Part shown: positions 8,779 through 18,100 of the stretch, in pieces | How positions within the stretch are numbered: the stretch's first letter is position 1 | Layout of the letters: every line of letters begins with the position of its first letter | NCBI GenBank assembly: GCA_937880755.1 | Contig: CALGRX010000021.1 | Coordinates: 62,001 to 126,000, forward strand | Source: an uncultured Clostridia bacterium | GTDB taxonomy: Bacteria; Bacillota; Clostridia; Christensenellales; UBA3700 | Reading direction: 5' to 3' | Length of the DNA: 64,000 nt | Program-made: the position numbers and the translations under genes | The notes under the pieces: model-generated | The model's input: only the letters and a program-made list of their open reading frames with translations | The model's database searches: none | Told to the model about the DNA's origin: nothing

Positions 8779-8828
8779 AGCGCACTACGTTTCGCTACTG
8801 CGAAGTATAGTGCGCTATACTTTTTTTT
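8779..8828 (+). terminator. Hairpin with T8 tail, possible second terminator
   Basis: AGCGCACTA (8779-8787) pairs with TAGTGCGCT (8808-8816), with a nested TTCGC-TACT-GCGAA, followed by ATAC and eight T. No plus-strand gene lies directly before it, so it is either a backup for gyrA or part of the repeat region. Confidence 0.55.
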
Positions 8829-8838
8829 CTGACCTTAT

Positions 8839-8854
8839 AATCCCTTATAGGAAC
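8839..8854. repeat. Solo copy of the core of the R-M island inverted repeat
   Basis: AATCCCTTATAGGAAC matches the right-hand repeat of the R-M island (54146-54162) except for one missing G. It lies just before the end of the DUF6320 gene and is not paired with another copy nearby. Confidence 0.5.
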
Positions 8855-8885
8855 ACCAATTGCTAGTGGCGTTTTGTTGATATTA

Positions 8886-9581
8886 TCATAGATGAAATCT
8901 CTTTTTGAGTTCGTCAAGCAATTCTTTTCTGCCGAACGTAAAGCAAGATATTATTGCTAAGGTTGCCACGATAGACACGGCGAGCGACGGCCACAGGTGA
9001 GTGACGTTGCCCGTGAGGTACATTATGATAGGCGCATAGCCTAGTAGCATCATAAATACGCAGTCGACAATGAGCGACGGGCGTCTTTTGGCAAATATAC
9101 ACACGAAAACTATCATTATGACAAGCCCCGTACCGAGCACAATCGGCAAGGTGTATTCTAGTATCCAATACATTGGATCGTGGTATAGGTTGAGTCCCTT
9201 GAATATATACAGCGAACTAATCAATACCGCCAAAATCATGATAATTTGGGTAAAGATTTTGAGTCCTATGGACGAGTTGGAGAGTATCGTGTTGCGGACG
9301 AATAGATAGCCGTACAATATCAGCACTATTACGAGCCAATGCCATTGCAGAGTAGGCGTAAGGGCTTCGCACACGGCAAGACAGCATATCCACACCGCAA
9401 GACCAATGCCCCAATATAGGTTGTCAAAGGTAAAGTGAGTATGCTTCCTCTTGCGCTTTACACTGTCCTTGGGAGGGTACATTGACGGAGCATCGGCAAG
9501 ATAACCCTCGAGCTTTTCGTGGCAGATAGGGCAAATTTTGACGTTGTCTTTGACTTCTATGCCACAATATTTACAACGCAT
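8886..9581 (-). CDS. Zinc-ribbon membrane protein, DUF6320 family
   Basis: 231 aa. The N-terminus is a zinc ribbon with two CxxC pairs (CKYCG and CPICHE). A basic linker (KRKRKH) follows, then about six transmembrane helices from residue ~55 to ~215 and a short charged tail. I recognise it as the DUF6320 type that in Clostridia sits next to a condensation-type acyltransferase, exactly as here. Its ATG lies inside the 3' end of that upstream gene (11-bp overlap), so the two are translationally coupled. The function is not established; a membrane partner or regulator of the acyltransferase is an inference from the pairing. Confidence 0.75.
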   Translation of the reverse strand: MRCKYCGIEVKDNVKICPICHEKLEGYLADAPSMYPPKDSVKRKRKHTHFTFDNLYWGIGLAVWICCLAVCEALTPTLQWHWLVIVLILYGYLFVRNTILSNSSIGLKIFTQIIMILAVLISSLYIFKGLNLYHDPMYWILEYTLPIVLGTGLVIMIVFVCIFAKRRPSLIVDCVFMMLLGYAPIIMYLTGNVTHLWPSLAVSIVATLAIISCFTFGRKELLDELKKRFHL

Positions 9582-10881
9582 AATTCACCTCCCACATATT
9601 ACTGTTGACGGATACGTCAATGCCGAGCTCTTGTAGATGTTTGACAAAGGCTTGCTCTATCGCGGTATCGGTTATACACCTTGTAAAAGTCAGGCACAGC
9701 GTGTCGTAGGTGGTGAGAGCCGTAAGGCTTATTGGCGTGGTTTGGTTGACGCTTATGCTCACCGAAGCCGACTCAACGTGTTCGCGCAAACCGCTCGGCA
9801 GTTGTAAAATACCCACGTTGGAGAAGGTCGCCGTCTTTTTATTTTTGCCGAAAAACAGATTGCTTATCTTGAAAATAAACTGCTTGATAAATAGTGGCAT
9901 TATGCGCATCAAGAAGAATTTTTCTCCCATTACGGTGGTGGAAATCTTGCTGCTTAGTAGCTCTTTGTCGGTGTCGCGTTGCAAGCAATCGTGCACAATG
10001 GATATGAGCGTATCTATATCCATATCGGTGTGCGGGTTGGCGCTTATACGAGAAAAGAGCGAAAAGTTGAGTAGCGTATTGGAATTGAAAATCTTGCGAA
10101 GATTGATGGGGCAAAATATCCGGATATTGCCCGCATCGTCGTTTTTGCCCTCTATCTGCGCCTCGTATATCGAAAGGATAAAGATTGCCGTCAACAATTC
10201 GGTGGCGGTACAACCCTTTTCTTTGGCTTTGGCAAGCAAATCGGCAATAGGGCAGTATAAGTGGATTATGCCCGTGCCGTTGTCCTCGAACATTATGCCC
10301 TTGATGAGGTAGGCGTTCTTTTTGTCGCCTTTGAGAGAGGATATGTTGAGGTCTTTGATTTTTACTTTTTTGTAATTGGCAAGAAAACTATCTTCAAGTT
10401 CCGACGGGTGAACGGGCGAGCCTATAGTCATAATTTTGCAGTCCGAAGCCACGTCGTAACCCAAGAGATTGACGTAGGTGTAGACTAGAGATTTCATAAA
10501 GCAAATTGCTCCTACACCGTCGCACAGCGCGTGAAAAAAGTCGCCCGTAATCAATCTATTGTAATAGCTTATCTTGAAGCAATAGCCGTTGTTCTTCTTG
10601 GCAACGACCTTTCGCAAAGGCTCGGGATCGAGAGGATAGATTTTGGCAGGCATATCGTTGGTGTCGAAATAGTACCAAAAAAATCCCTTTTTTAGTTTTA
10701 CTTTAAAAGAAGGAAATCGCGTCAAAGTCAGCTCTAGAGCCTTTTGGAGCACGTCGGGCGCAACGTCTTGTTTCATAACGAAAGTTATGCGAAAGAGATT
10801 GTGTTTGTCCCTTTGCTCCATCATAGGATATATTTTGGCGGAGTTGTCCAGCCTATGCCACTTAGAAATCTTTTTGTTCAT
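9571..10881 (-). CDS. Alcohol acetyltransferase-like / condensation-domain protein
   Basis: 436 aa, soluble. It resembles the two-lobed, CoA-dependent acyltransferase superfamily (chloramphenicol acetyltransferase and NRPS condensation fold). The catalytic HxxxDG motif is seen as HALCDGVG around residue 115 (minus strand, near 10525). The N-terminal part (residues ~10-90) has the usual MEQRDKHNLFRI opening and the C-terminal lobe runs to the end. Similar proteins are annotated as alcohol acetyltransferases, but the true acyl donor and acceptor are unknown. It is first in a two-gene operon with the DUF6320 protein. The promoter sits so close to the ATG that the message is probably leaderless, and no ribosome binding site is visible. 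Confidence 0.75.
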   Translation of the reverse strand: MNKKISKWHRLDNSAKIYPMMEQRDKHNLFRITFVMKQDVAPDVLQKALELTLTRFPSFKVKLKKGFFWYYFDTNDMPAKIYPLDPEPLRKVVAKKNNGYCFKISYYNRLITGDFFHALCDGVGAICFMKSLVYTYVNLLGYDVASDCKIMTIGSPVHPSELEDSFLANYKKVKIKDLNISSLKGDKKNAYLIKGIMFEDNGTGIIHLYCPIADLLAKAKEKGCTATELLTAIFILSIYEAQIEGKNDDAGNIRIFCPINLRKIFNSNTLLNFSLFSRISANPHTDMDIDTLISIVHDCLQRDTDKELLSSKISTTVMGEKFFLMRIMPLFIKQFIFKISNLFFGKNKKTATFSNVGILQLPSGLREHVESASVSISVNQTTPISLTALTTYDTLCLTFTRCITDTAIEQAFVKHLQELGIDVSVNSNMWEVNYAL

Positions 10882-10890
10882 GACTATAAT

Positions 10891-10919
10891 ATTATAAATT
10901 AAAAACGAGTATTTTTCAA
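10891..10919 (-). promoter_or_regulatory. Promoter of the acyltransferase/DUF6320 operon
   Basis: On the minus strand: TTGAAA (10914-10919), 17-bp spacer and TATAAT (10891-10896). Only nine bases separate the -10 box from the ATG at 10881, which predicts a leaderless transcript. Confidence 0.7.
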
Positions 10920-10971
10920 TAGGTTAGCATTATTTTTATAATATTTACTATTTTTGACATATAAATACAAT

Positions 10972-11205
10972 ATGACGGCTATAGAAAACGTGAGCGTTTT
11001 TTTAGTGACGATAGCTATCAAATACTTGATTTGTTGGGTGATAGGGGTCAAGAAAAAGACTTTGTACGCCGTAGCGATATTCGACGCGGCGACCTTTACG
11101 GTGTGTCTTATAGAATATATCGCGTGGCAGTCAATAAAAAAGTCCACTCTCGTATTGAGCGGACTTTTTGGAATACTAGGTAATTTGTTGTCGCTGTGGC
11201 TCTAA
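10972..11205 (+). CDS. Small membrane protein of unknown function
   Basis: 77 aa from the ATG at 10972. A TTG six codons upstream could extend it, but neither has a clear ribosome binding site. Two or three hydrophobic segments are visible (roughly residues 5-25, 30-50 and 60-77), with a KKK loop between them, which fits an integral membrane protein. The stop codon overlaps the stop of the converging cvpA gene by four bases. A TATAAT lies at 10937-10942. I do not recognise a family. An overlapping minus-strand frame is less convincing because it begins in AT-rich intergenic DNA. Confidence 0.45.
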   Translation: MTAIENVSVFLVTIAIKYLICWVIGVKKKTLYAVAIFDAATFTVCLIEYIAWQSIKKSTLVLSGLFGILGNLLSLWL

Positions 11206-11822
11206 CTTGCCGCCGTATAGCCTATCGACGCTAAGAAGTCGGCAAATGCAGGTATCTTTTCGCTAAGCAAAGCTATGAGTTTGCCAAGTAGATTGTTCTC
11301 CACCAAGAAGGCGCCGACAGGGTCGGTCTTTGCATTTTCAAGCAACTCTTGGAAGATAGATTGGCTACTACTAAACATATTCATCAAGTACACGATAGTG
11401 ATTACGACCAAGGCTGAGGCAGCCAAACCGAATACCGCGCCTAGCAACCTATTGATAGTGCCTAGCACGCCGTCTCCGCTAAAAATCTTGTTGATGATGG
11501 CAAAGATAATTTTGAGCACGACGAATGCCACTATCCAACCCATAATAAAGGATATTACTGCAACAGCTTTGTTGAGAATTTCTCCATAAGTAGCAATCAT
11601 CTCTTGTATCTTCTCTTGCCCGGTCAAAAAGTTGGTGATATAAGGCATTATGAAAGTAGCTGCAACGATAGAACCGGCAGTGGACAAAATCGAGAATAGC
11701 GCCTTGACCAAGCCTTGTTTTGCTCCGATGATTAGGCCAAGCAACAAAATAACAGCTGCACCTATCGTAACGTAGGATACGGGAATAGGAAGCTCGGGTA
11801 ATGCTAATAAAAAGTTGAACAT
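11202..11822 (-). CDS. CvpA family membrane protein
   Basis: 206 aa. Four hydrophobic helices are seen (roughly residues 17-35, 40-62, 85-110 and 125-150), with the family pattern GLIIGAKQGLVKALFSI in the second segment and a C-terminal cytoplasmic or amphipathic part. The family is named for colicin V production, but most members have no established role; some have been linked to envelope homeostasis. GGCAAGGAGAAAGAT precedes the ATG. The gene stands alone on the minus strand, convergent with the small membrane protein gene. Confidence 0.8.
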   Translation of the reverse strand: MFNFLLALPELPIPVSYVTIGAAVILLLGLIIGAKQGLVKALFSILSTAGSIVAATFIMPYITNFLTGQEKIQEMIATYGEILNKAVAVISFIMGWIVAFVVLKIIFAIINKIFSGDGVLGTINRLLGAVFGLAASALVVITIVYLMNMFSSSQSIFQELLENAKTDPVGAFLVENNLLGKLIALLSEKIPAFADFLASIGYTAAS

Positions 11823-12018
11823 ATCTTTCTCCTTGCCAAACGAATATCCGTTTGGTATAAATATTATATTAGAATTTTATTCAAATGTCAATATTCTTTT
11901 GTTTATTTCGATTTTTGCGAAGGATACAAGCTAGTCATCGACTATGGTATTATTGACCAAAAAAGTCAAATAAATCAATACAGGTATAAAATTTTTGATT
12001 TAGGTAAGACTTTTGAAT

Positions 12019-12456
12019 ATGAAAAAATTGGTATTTGTATGTATAGGGACGACCAAGGTCATAGGGGACAGTATAGGACCAAAAGTGGGCGATTTGCTCA
12101 AGGCAAGCGGTATCGACGCTTACGTGTACGGTTGCACGGGCAATCAAATTACTTCACTCAACGTCGCGCAATACGCGCAGATGCTTAACAAACGCCACAA
12201 GAACGACGTGGTCGTCGTCATAGACTCTACCCTCGGCGAGAGTAAGGATATAGGCAAAATCAAACTCACCTCCAACGGAATTAAGCCCGGAGGAGCATTT
12301 TTTAGCAATCGCAAGCGTATAGGTGATATAGGGGTTATGGTGATTGTCGGGGATAGCGATTCGGATAGAATGACGGAACTAAAAACCCGTGACGAGGGCT
12401 TTATAGACGCAATGTCTCGCAAGACCTTTGAATTGGTGACTGCGTATAGATTTTAG
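12019..12456 (+). CDS. yyaC: YyaC-like sporulation protein (DUF1256)
   Basis: 145 aa. It has the pattern of the YyaC family, related to the germination protease GPR: VCIGTTKVIGDSIGPKVG at the N-terminus, a central VVVIDSTLGES strand with the conserved aspartate, and GIKPGGAFF. In Bacillus the family is annotated as a putative spore protease; its activity has not been shown as far as I know. It is the only sporulation marker in the window and supports an endospore-forming lineage. I take the ATG at 12019, behind AGGTAAGA; a TTG two codons earlier is possible. It is followed by ftsH with its own promoter region. Confidence 0.85.
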   Translation: MKKLVFVCIGTTKVIGDSIGPKVGDLLKASGIDAYVYGCTGNQITSLNVAQYAQMLNKRHKNDVVVVIDSTLGESKDIGKIKLTSNGIKPGGAFFSNRKRIGDIGVMVIVGDSDSDRMTELKTRDEGFIDAMSRKTFELVTAYRF

Positions 12457-12566
12457 AAATATTTTACACTCCGCATAACTATATTTTTGACAATACTTGA
12501 CTTGATGAGCTAATTATACTATTATAAAATAACGTTTAGACTAAGATTTGTAATGCGGAGGGGACT

Positions 12567-14618
12567 GTGAACAAAAAGACAGCCAACATAATTAGATTTT
12601 CAATAATTGCGTTATGTATCGTCTTGATATTAGTTTTGATATGGACGATGCTAGGTGGAGCAAAGCCAAAGGAACTCTCCTACGAAGGTGAGGAATCTTT
12701 GGTTCAAATGATTAAGGACAACAAAGTTGCGGGCATTTATATCAACGGCGGATATACCGCTTACGTGCTTGCCGAGGGCTCGACGACTACAAAGGACGCT
12801 TTTTTCAAAAATCCAACCAAAAAGGCAACGTATTTCGTGAGAATTCCGTCTAGAACCGAGTTTGCCGGCAAACTTGACGGTTTGTTGGAAGCGGGTGCCA
12901 ACGTGCCCGTGGTCAAGTACGACGATCCAAATTCCGGCTCGACATGGACTTCGCTACTTTTCCCTATAGGTTCGCTAATTTTGATGGGAATAGTGGTATT
13001 CTTCTTGTTTAGACAGGCTGGCGGAGCTAACAAACAAGCCATGAACTTTGGCAAGACCAAAGCAAGGCTCAATATGAACGTCAACGTCAAGTTTAGCGAC
13101 GTAGCGGGCGCTGAAGAAGAAAAGCTCGAGCTCGCCGAGATTGTAGAATTCCTCAAAAATCCGCAAAAGTTTACCGCACTCGGAGCAAGAATACCTAAGG
13201 GCGTCTTGCTCGTGGGTCCTCCGGGAACAGGTAAAACCTTGTTTGCCAAAGCCGTAGCGGGCGAGAGTAACGTGCCTTTCTTCTCTATCAGCGGTTCCGA
13301 CTTCGTAGAGATGTTCGTGGGTACGGGTGCTGCGAGAGTGAGAGATTTGTTCGACCAAGCCAAGCGAAATATGCCTTGCATAATATTTATCGACGAAATC
13401 GACGCCGTAGGTAGACACCGTGGCGCGGGACTAGGCGGCGGAAACGACGAGAGGGAGCAGACTCTCAACCAATTGCTCGTGCAAATGGACGGCTTTGAAA
13501 AGAACGACGGTATCATCATTATGGCGGCTACCAACAGAGTGGATATCCTCGATCCCGCTCTTATGAGACCGGGCAGATTTGATAGACAAATATACGTCAA
13601 CACACCCGACGTCAAGGGTAGAGAGGCAATCTTCAAGGTGCACGCGCGTAACAAACCTCTTGCTAGCGAGATATCCTTCAAGGTGCTTGCTCGTATGACT
13701 AGCGGATTTAGCGGTGCCGACATAGAAAACTTGCTCAACGAAGCATCTATTCTCGCAGCTCGAGCAGATAGAAAAGTCATTATTATGGAAGATATCCTCG
13801 AGGCAATCAACAAAGTCATTGCGGGACCTCAAAAGAAGAGTAGAATTATCACCGATAGCGACAAGCGTATCACGGCTTATCACGAGGCGGGACACGCGAT
13901 TATAGCCAAGGTATTGCCAAATTGCGACGAAGTGCAAGAAGTCAGCATAATTCCAAGAGGTATGGCCGCGGGCTATACTTTGACCAGACCCGAGAGTGAC
14001 GATAGCCACGTATCCAAGAATAAACTCACCGACCTCATAACTATGATGCTCGGTGGTAGGGCTGCGGAAGAAATCGTCATTCACGACGTATCGACGGGGG
14101 CTTCCAACGACATCCAAAGAGCAACCTCTATCGCTAGAAGCATGGTTACCGAGTGGGGTATGTCCGACAAGGTGGGCAATATCTTCCTCGGTGGAGAGAA
14201 GGAAGTATTCTTGGGTAAGGACTACGCTACCCAACACACCTATAGCGAAAAGATTGGCGATTTGATTGACAGCGAAATCAAAAAGATAATCGACGACTGC
14301 TACGCAAGAGCAATCGAAGTGCTCAAGAGTAAGCGTGATATACTCGACAATATGGTCAAGGTTTTGTACGAAAAAGAGACCATTTACACTAGCGAAGTGG
14401 AGATGCTGTTCGAGGGCAAAAGCGCCGAAGAGGTCGTATCTAGTATCGACGCTCGTCAAGAAAAGAACGACAAATACAAAAATACATCTGCGCCTAAGGT
14501 AGAAATCGTGCCCGAAACAAGTAGACCGCAAGAAAAACCTACCGAGGACAAGATAGAGGACAAGGCTGAGGATAAGGAACAACTCACCCCGACCGACGAG
14601 CCTAAAGACAACGACTAA
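12567..14618 (+). CDS. ftsH: ATP-dependent zinc metalloprotease FtsH
   Basis: 683 aa, GTG start behind GCGGAGGGGAC. It is a membrane-anchored AAA+ protease that degrades misfolded membrane proteins and regulatory substrates. Two transmembrane helices (about residues 9-30 and 130-150) flank an extracytoplasmic domain. The AAA module has Walker A GPPGTGKT, Walker B IIFIDEID and the second region of homology ending RPGRFDRQ. The zinc site is HEAGH in ITAYHEAGHAII, with the third acidic ligand region further on. The last ~70 residues are a charged E/D/K-rich tail typical of variable FtsH C-termini. It is monocistronic. Confidence 0.97.
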   Translation: MNKKTANIIRFSIIALCIVLILVLIWTMLGGAKPKELSYEGEESLVQMIKDNKVAGIYINGGYTAYVLAEGSTTTKDAFFKNPTKKATYFVRIPSRTEFAGKLDGLLEAGANVPVVKYDDPNSGSTWTSLLFPIGSLILMGIVVFFLFRQAGGANKQAMNFGKTKARLNMNVNVKFSDVAGAEEEKLELAEIVEFLKNPQKFTALGARIPKGVLLVGPPGTGKTLFAKAVAGESNVPFFSISGSDFVEMFVGTGAARVRDLFDQAKRNMPCIIFIDEIDAVGRHRGAGLGGGNDEREQTLNQLLVQMDGFEKNDGIIIMAATNRVDILDPALMRPGRFDRQIYVNTPDVKGREAIFKVHARNKPLASEISFKVLARMTSGFSGADIENLLNEASILAARADRKVIIMEDILEAINKVIAGPQKKSRIITDSDKRITAYHEAGHAIIAKVLPNCDEVQEVSIIPRGMAAGYTLTRPESDDSHVSKNKLTDLITMMLGGRAAEEIVIHDVSTGASNDIQRATSIARSMVTEWGMSDKVGNIFLGGEKEVFLGKDYATQHTYSEKIGDLIDSEIKKIIDDCYARAIEVLKSKRDILDNMVKVLYEKETIYTSEVEMLFEGKSAEEVVSSIDARQEKNDKYKNTSAPKVEIVPETSRPQEKPTEDKIEDKAEDKEQLTPTDEPKDND

Positions 14619-14622
14619 CTCT

Positions 14623-14645
14623 AAGGACGCCGAGGCGTCCTTTTT
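14623..14645 (+). terminator. Terminator of ftsH
   Basis: Stem AAGGACGCC / GGCGTCCTT with loop GA, then more T. Confidence 0.88.
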
Positions 14646-14779
14646 GTTGGCAAACGCTTATGCCGTTGGGCAAAACAACTTTTGCAATGCCAAGACTACA
14701 AACGCAACGTAAAATAGGTGTTGAAAAATACTAATATATTGTATAATATATCTATATCGATATAAGGATAGACAAAACT

Positions 14780-15475
14780 ATGGAAATACACGGACTTAAC
14801 AAATTGACTTTGGTAGACTTCGACCGCAAGACGGCGTGTACGGTGTTTACGGGCAGATGCAATATGCGTTGCCCCTTTTGCCACAACTCGACCTTGGTGC
14901 TTGACCCCGCCTCTCAACCGATGATAAGCACGGAAGAGATATTTGCCTACCTTGCCAAGCGTAAGGGGTTGCTTGACGGGGTGTGCATAACGGGTGGAGA
15001 ACCAACCTTGCAACCCGATATTGCCGAGTTTATGCAAGAGATAAAGAATAGGGGCTTTTTGGTCAAGCTGGACACCAACGGTAGCAACTACGATACTCTC
15101 AAAAAGCTTATCGACAACAAGCTCGTCGATTACGTGGCTATGGATATCAAAAACAGTCCCGAAGCGTACCCTCGCACCGTCGGCATCAAAAACTTCGACC
15201 TGTCGGGTGTCAAAAAGAGCGTAGAATTGCTAAAAGAAGGAAGGGTGGATTACGAATTCCGCACCACGGTAGTCAAGCAACTACACACCGCAGAGAATAT
15301 GTCGGCAATAGCCGATTGGATCAAGGGAACTAAAAGATACTTTTTGCAAAAGTTCGTAGACTCGGGCAGTACGATTGCTCAAGGACTCGAGGCTTGCAGT
15401 GACGAAGAGATGAAAGAGTTCCAAGCATTGCTGATAGAGAGGTCGATACCTACCCACCTTAGAGGAGTATTTTAA
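14780..15475 (+). CDS. nrdG: Anaerobic ribonucleotide reductase activating protein (radical SAM)
   Basis: 231 aa. It uses a [4Fe-4S] cluster and S-adenosylmethionine to place the glycyl radical on NrdD. The radical-SAM cysteines are in CNMRCPFC (CxxxCxxC) near residue 31, and the GGEPT motif that contacts SAM is in CITGGEPTLQP. At 231 aa it resembles the NrdG2-like group rather than the short enterobacterial NrdG. It lies directly upstream of nrdD but is separated by a terminator and a strong nrdD promoter, so the two are adjacent units. AAGGAT lies upstream of the ATG. Confidence 0.9.
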   Translation: MEIHGLNKLTLVDFDRKTACTVFTGRCNMRCPFCHNSTLVLDPASQPMISTEEIFAYLAKRKGLLDGVCITGGEPTLQPDIAEFMQEIKNRGFLVKLDTNGSNYDTLKKLIDNKLVDYVAMDIKNSPEAYPRTVGIKNFDLSGVKKSVELLKEGRVDYEFRTTVVKQLHTAENMSAIADWIKGTKRYFLQKFVDSGSTIAQGLEACSDEEMKEFQALLIERSIPTHLRGVF

Positions 15476-15536
15476 TAGCAAGGCGATAGCCAAACAACTT
15501 AGTAATACAAAAGTATCATATCAATCACATACATTC

Positions 15537-15575
15537 AAGCACGCGTGGTAAAAATAACCGAAACGCGTGCTTTTT
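15537..15575 (+). terminator. Terminator of nrdG
   Basis: AAGCACGCGT pairs with ACGCGTGCTT around a 16-nt loop that contains a small GGT/ACC stem; TTT follows. Confidence 0.8.
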
Positions 15576-15646
15576 GTAAAAAATCGAACTCTCGAAAGGG
15601 TTATATGTAAAATATCAAAAAATACAAGATATTGTGTTTTTTGCTC

Positions 15647-15675
15647 TTGACAAGCCCAATATGTTGTTTTATAAT
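15647..15675 (+). promoter_or_regulatory. Promoter of nrdD-trxB
   Basis: Consensus TTGACA (15647-15652), 17-bp spacer and consensus TATAAT (15670-15675). I see no clear NrdR box pair beside it. Confidence 0.8.
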
Positions 15676-15712
15676 GGTTGTACAGTGAAAATTTTTAAGG
15701 GGAGCAAATGAG

Positions 15713-18082
15713 ATGTACCAAGTAGTAAAAAGAGACGGCGAAATCGTAGAATTCAGCCTAAGTAAAATCGGCAAAGCCATCGAAAGAGCATTCGTTGCGC
15801 AAAACAGACAATACGTTCCAAGCATCATCGAGACGCTTGCTTTGAGAGTTACCGCGGACTTTGAGCCAAAGATTAAGGACAACCAAATCTCCGTAGAAAG
15901 CATCCAAGACAGCGTAGAAGCGGTTTTGGAACAATCGGGTTATACCGACGTTGCAAGAGCTTATATCTTGTACCGCAAACAAAGAGAAAAAATCCGTAAT
16001 ATGAAGTCGACTATTCTCGACTACAAAGACCTCGTCAACAGCTACGTAAAACTCGAGGACTGGCGTGTAAAAGAGAACTCCACCGTCACCTATTCCGTCG
16101 GCGGACTTATCCTCTCCAACTCGGGCGCTATCACCGCCAACTATTGGCTCAGCGAAGTTTACGACGAAGAAATCGGCAATGCACACCGCAACGCCGACAT
16201 TCATATACACGACTTGTCGATGCTTACCGGCTACTGCGCAGGTTGGTCGCTTAGACAACTCATTCAAGAAGGTTTGGGCGGAATCAGAGGTAAGATTACC
16301 TCCGCACCTGCAGCTCACTTGTCTACGCTTTGCAACCAGATGGTCAACTTCCTCGGTATCATGCAAAACGAATGGGCAGGCGCGCAAGCATTCTCCTCCT
16401 TCGACACCTACCTTGCTCCTTTCGTCAAGATAGACAACCTCTCATACAAAGAGGTTAAGCAATGCTTGCAATCCTTTATCTACGGCGTCAACACCCCTAG
16501 CCGTTGGGGTACGCAAGCTCCGTTTACCAACATTACCCTCGACTGGACTGTTCCGGCAGACCTTGCGGAAAAGAACTGTATCGTCGGCGGAAAAGAAGTT
16601 GACTTCAAATATAAGGACTGCGTAGACGAGATGGCTATGGTCAACAAGGCGTTTATCGAAATCATGATTGAGGGCGACGCCAACGGTAGAGGTTTCCAAT
16701 ATCCTATCCCTACCTATTCTATCACCAAGGACTTCGACTGGTCGGACACCGAGAACAACAGACTCTTGTTTGAGATGACTGCCAAGTACGGCACCCCTTA
16801 TTTCTCCAACTATATCAACAGCGATATGGAGCCAAGCGACGTAAGAAGTATGTGCTGCAGACTTAGACTCGACCTCAGAGAACTCAGAAAGAAATCGGGT
16901 GGTTTCTTCGGTAGTGGCGAGAGCACGGGCTCGGTGGGCGTTGTTACTATCAACCTTCCACGTATCGCATATTTGTCCAAGAACGAAGAAGAGTTCTACG
17001 CTCGTCTTGACAGAATGATGGACATTGCGGCTCGAAGCCTCAAGAACAAGAGAGATATCATCACCAAGTTGTTGGAAGAGGGACTCTATCCTTACACCAA
17101 GAGATACCTCGGCACTTTCAGCAACCACTTCTCGACAATTGGTCTAGTCGGTATGAACGAGGCTTGCCTCAACGCTAAGTGGATTGGTGAGGACTTGACG
17201 GAAAAAGTGTCGCAAGAGTTTGCAAAAGACGTGCTCAACCATATGCGCAACAGACTCTCCGACTACCAAGAGAAGTACGGCGACCTCTACAACCTCGAGG
17301 CTACTCCTGCCGAGTCTACCTCTTATAGACTTGCTAAGCACGACAAAAAGCGTTATCCGGACATCATCACCGCAAGCGACGCAGAGAACGGAACGCCATA
17401 TTACACCAACAGCTCTCACTTGCCTGTAGGCTATACCGCAGATATCTTCGAGGCTCTCGACGTGCAAGACGAGTTGCAAACTCTCTATACCTCGGGTACC
17501 GTATTCCACGCATTCCTCGGCGAGAAGCTTCCTGATTGGCAATCTACCGCCAACCTCGTTAGAAAGATTGCGGAAAACTACAAGTTGCCATACTACACCA
17601 TGAGTCCTACCTATTCGATATGTGCCGACCACGGCTATATCATAGGCGAGCACTACAAGTGTCCTATTTGTGGCAAACCTGCGGAAGTATACAGTAGAAT
17701 TACCGGTTACTACAGACCTGTCCAAAACTGGAACGACGGTAAGCTGGCAGAGTTCAAGAATAGAAAGGTTTACGATATAGCCAACTCTAAGATGAGCGCA
17801 AAACACTGCTGTACCGCTCAGCTCAAAGAAGAGCCTGTGGCACAAGTAGAGGAGAAGGACGGAGTATATCTCTTTACTACCACCAGATGCCCTAACTGCC
17901 CAATCGCCAAAGAAGAGTTGCAAGCGGCAGGCGTAAATTACAAGTCGGTTGACGCCGAAGCCAACGAAGATATGTCGATGAAATACGGAATAATGCAAGT
18001 GCCAACTTTGGTGGTTGTCAAGGACGGACAAATCAACAAATACGCCGGCGTTATGAAAATCAAAAAATACCTTGAAGCGTAA
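15713..18082 (+). CDS. nrdD: Anaerobic ribonucleoside-triphosphate reductase with fused thioredoxin domain
   Basis: 789 aa. Class III reductase making deoxynucleotides with a glycyl radical. Residues ~1-100 are an ATP-cone allosteric domain (YQVVKRDGEIVEFS). The catalytic barrel follows, with SMCCRLRLD placing two adjacent cysteines at 381-382, as in the T. maritima-like group. Near the C-terminus are a zinc site (CADHG with CPICG) and the glycyl radical loop RITGYYRPV, with Gly665. Unusually, residues ~710-789 add a small thioredoxin/glutaredoxin-like domain with CPNC at 726-729 and a cis-Pro motif VPTLVV. AGGGGAGC precedes the ATG. trxB follows 63 bases on, which suggests the domain is reduced by that enzyme. 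Confidence 0.95.
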   Translation: MYQVVKRDGEIVEFSLSKIGKAIERAFVAQNRQYVPSIIETLALRVTADFEPKIKDNQISVESIQDSVEAVLEQSGYTDVARAYILYRKQREKIRNMKSTILDYKDLVNSYVKLEDWRVKENSTVTYSVGGLILSNSGAITANYWLSEVYDEEIGNAHRNADIHIHDLSMLTGYCAGWSLRQLIQEGLGGIRGKITSAPAAHLSTLCNQMVNFLGIMQNEWAGAQAFSSFDTYLAPFVKIDNLSYKEVKQCLQSFIYGVNTPSRWGTQAPFTNITLDWTVPADLAEKNCIVGGKEVDFKYKDCVDEMAMVNKAFIEIMIEGDANGRGFQYPIPTYSITKDFDWSDTENNRLLFEMTAKYGTPYFSNYINSDMEPSDVRSMCCRLRLDLRELRKKSGGFFGSGESTGSVGVVTINLPRIAYLSKNEEEFYARLDRMMDIAARSLKNKRDIITKLLEEGLYPYTKRYLGTFSNHFSTIGLVGMNEACLNAKWIGEDLTEKVSQEFAKDVLNHMRNRLSDYQEKYGDLYNLEATPAESTSYRLAKHDKKRYPDIITASDAENGTPYYTNSSHLPVGYTADIFEALDVQDELQTLYTSGTVFHAFLGEKLPDWQSTANLVRKIAENYKLPYYTMSPTYSICADHGYIIGEHYKCPICGKPAEVYSRITGYYRPVQNWNDGKLAEFKNRKVYDIANSKMSAKHCCTAQLKEEPVAQVEEKDGVYLFTTTRCPNCPIAKEELQAAGVNYKSVDAEANEDMSMKYGIMQVPTLVVVKDGQINKYAGVMKIKKYLEA

Positions 18083-18100
18083 ATAACTCAATACAGGTCG

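Noticed and set aside
10899..11147. Minus-strand 82-codon frame opposite the small membrane protein
   Set aside because: It begins within AT-rich intergenic DNA and reads poorly at its C-terminus; the plus-strand frame has a more regular membrane profile.
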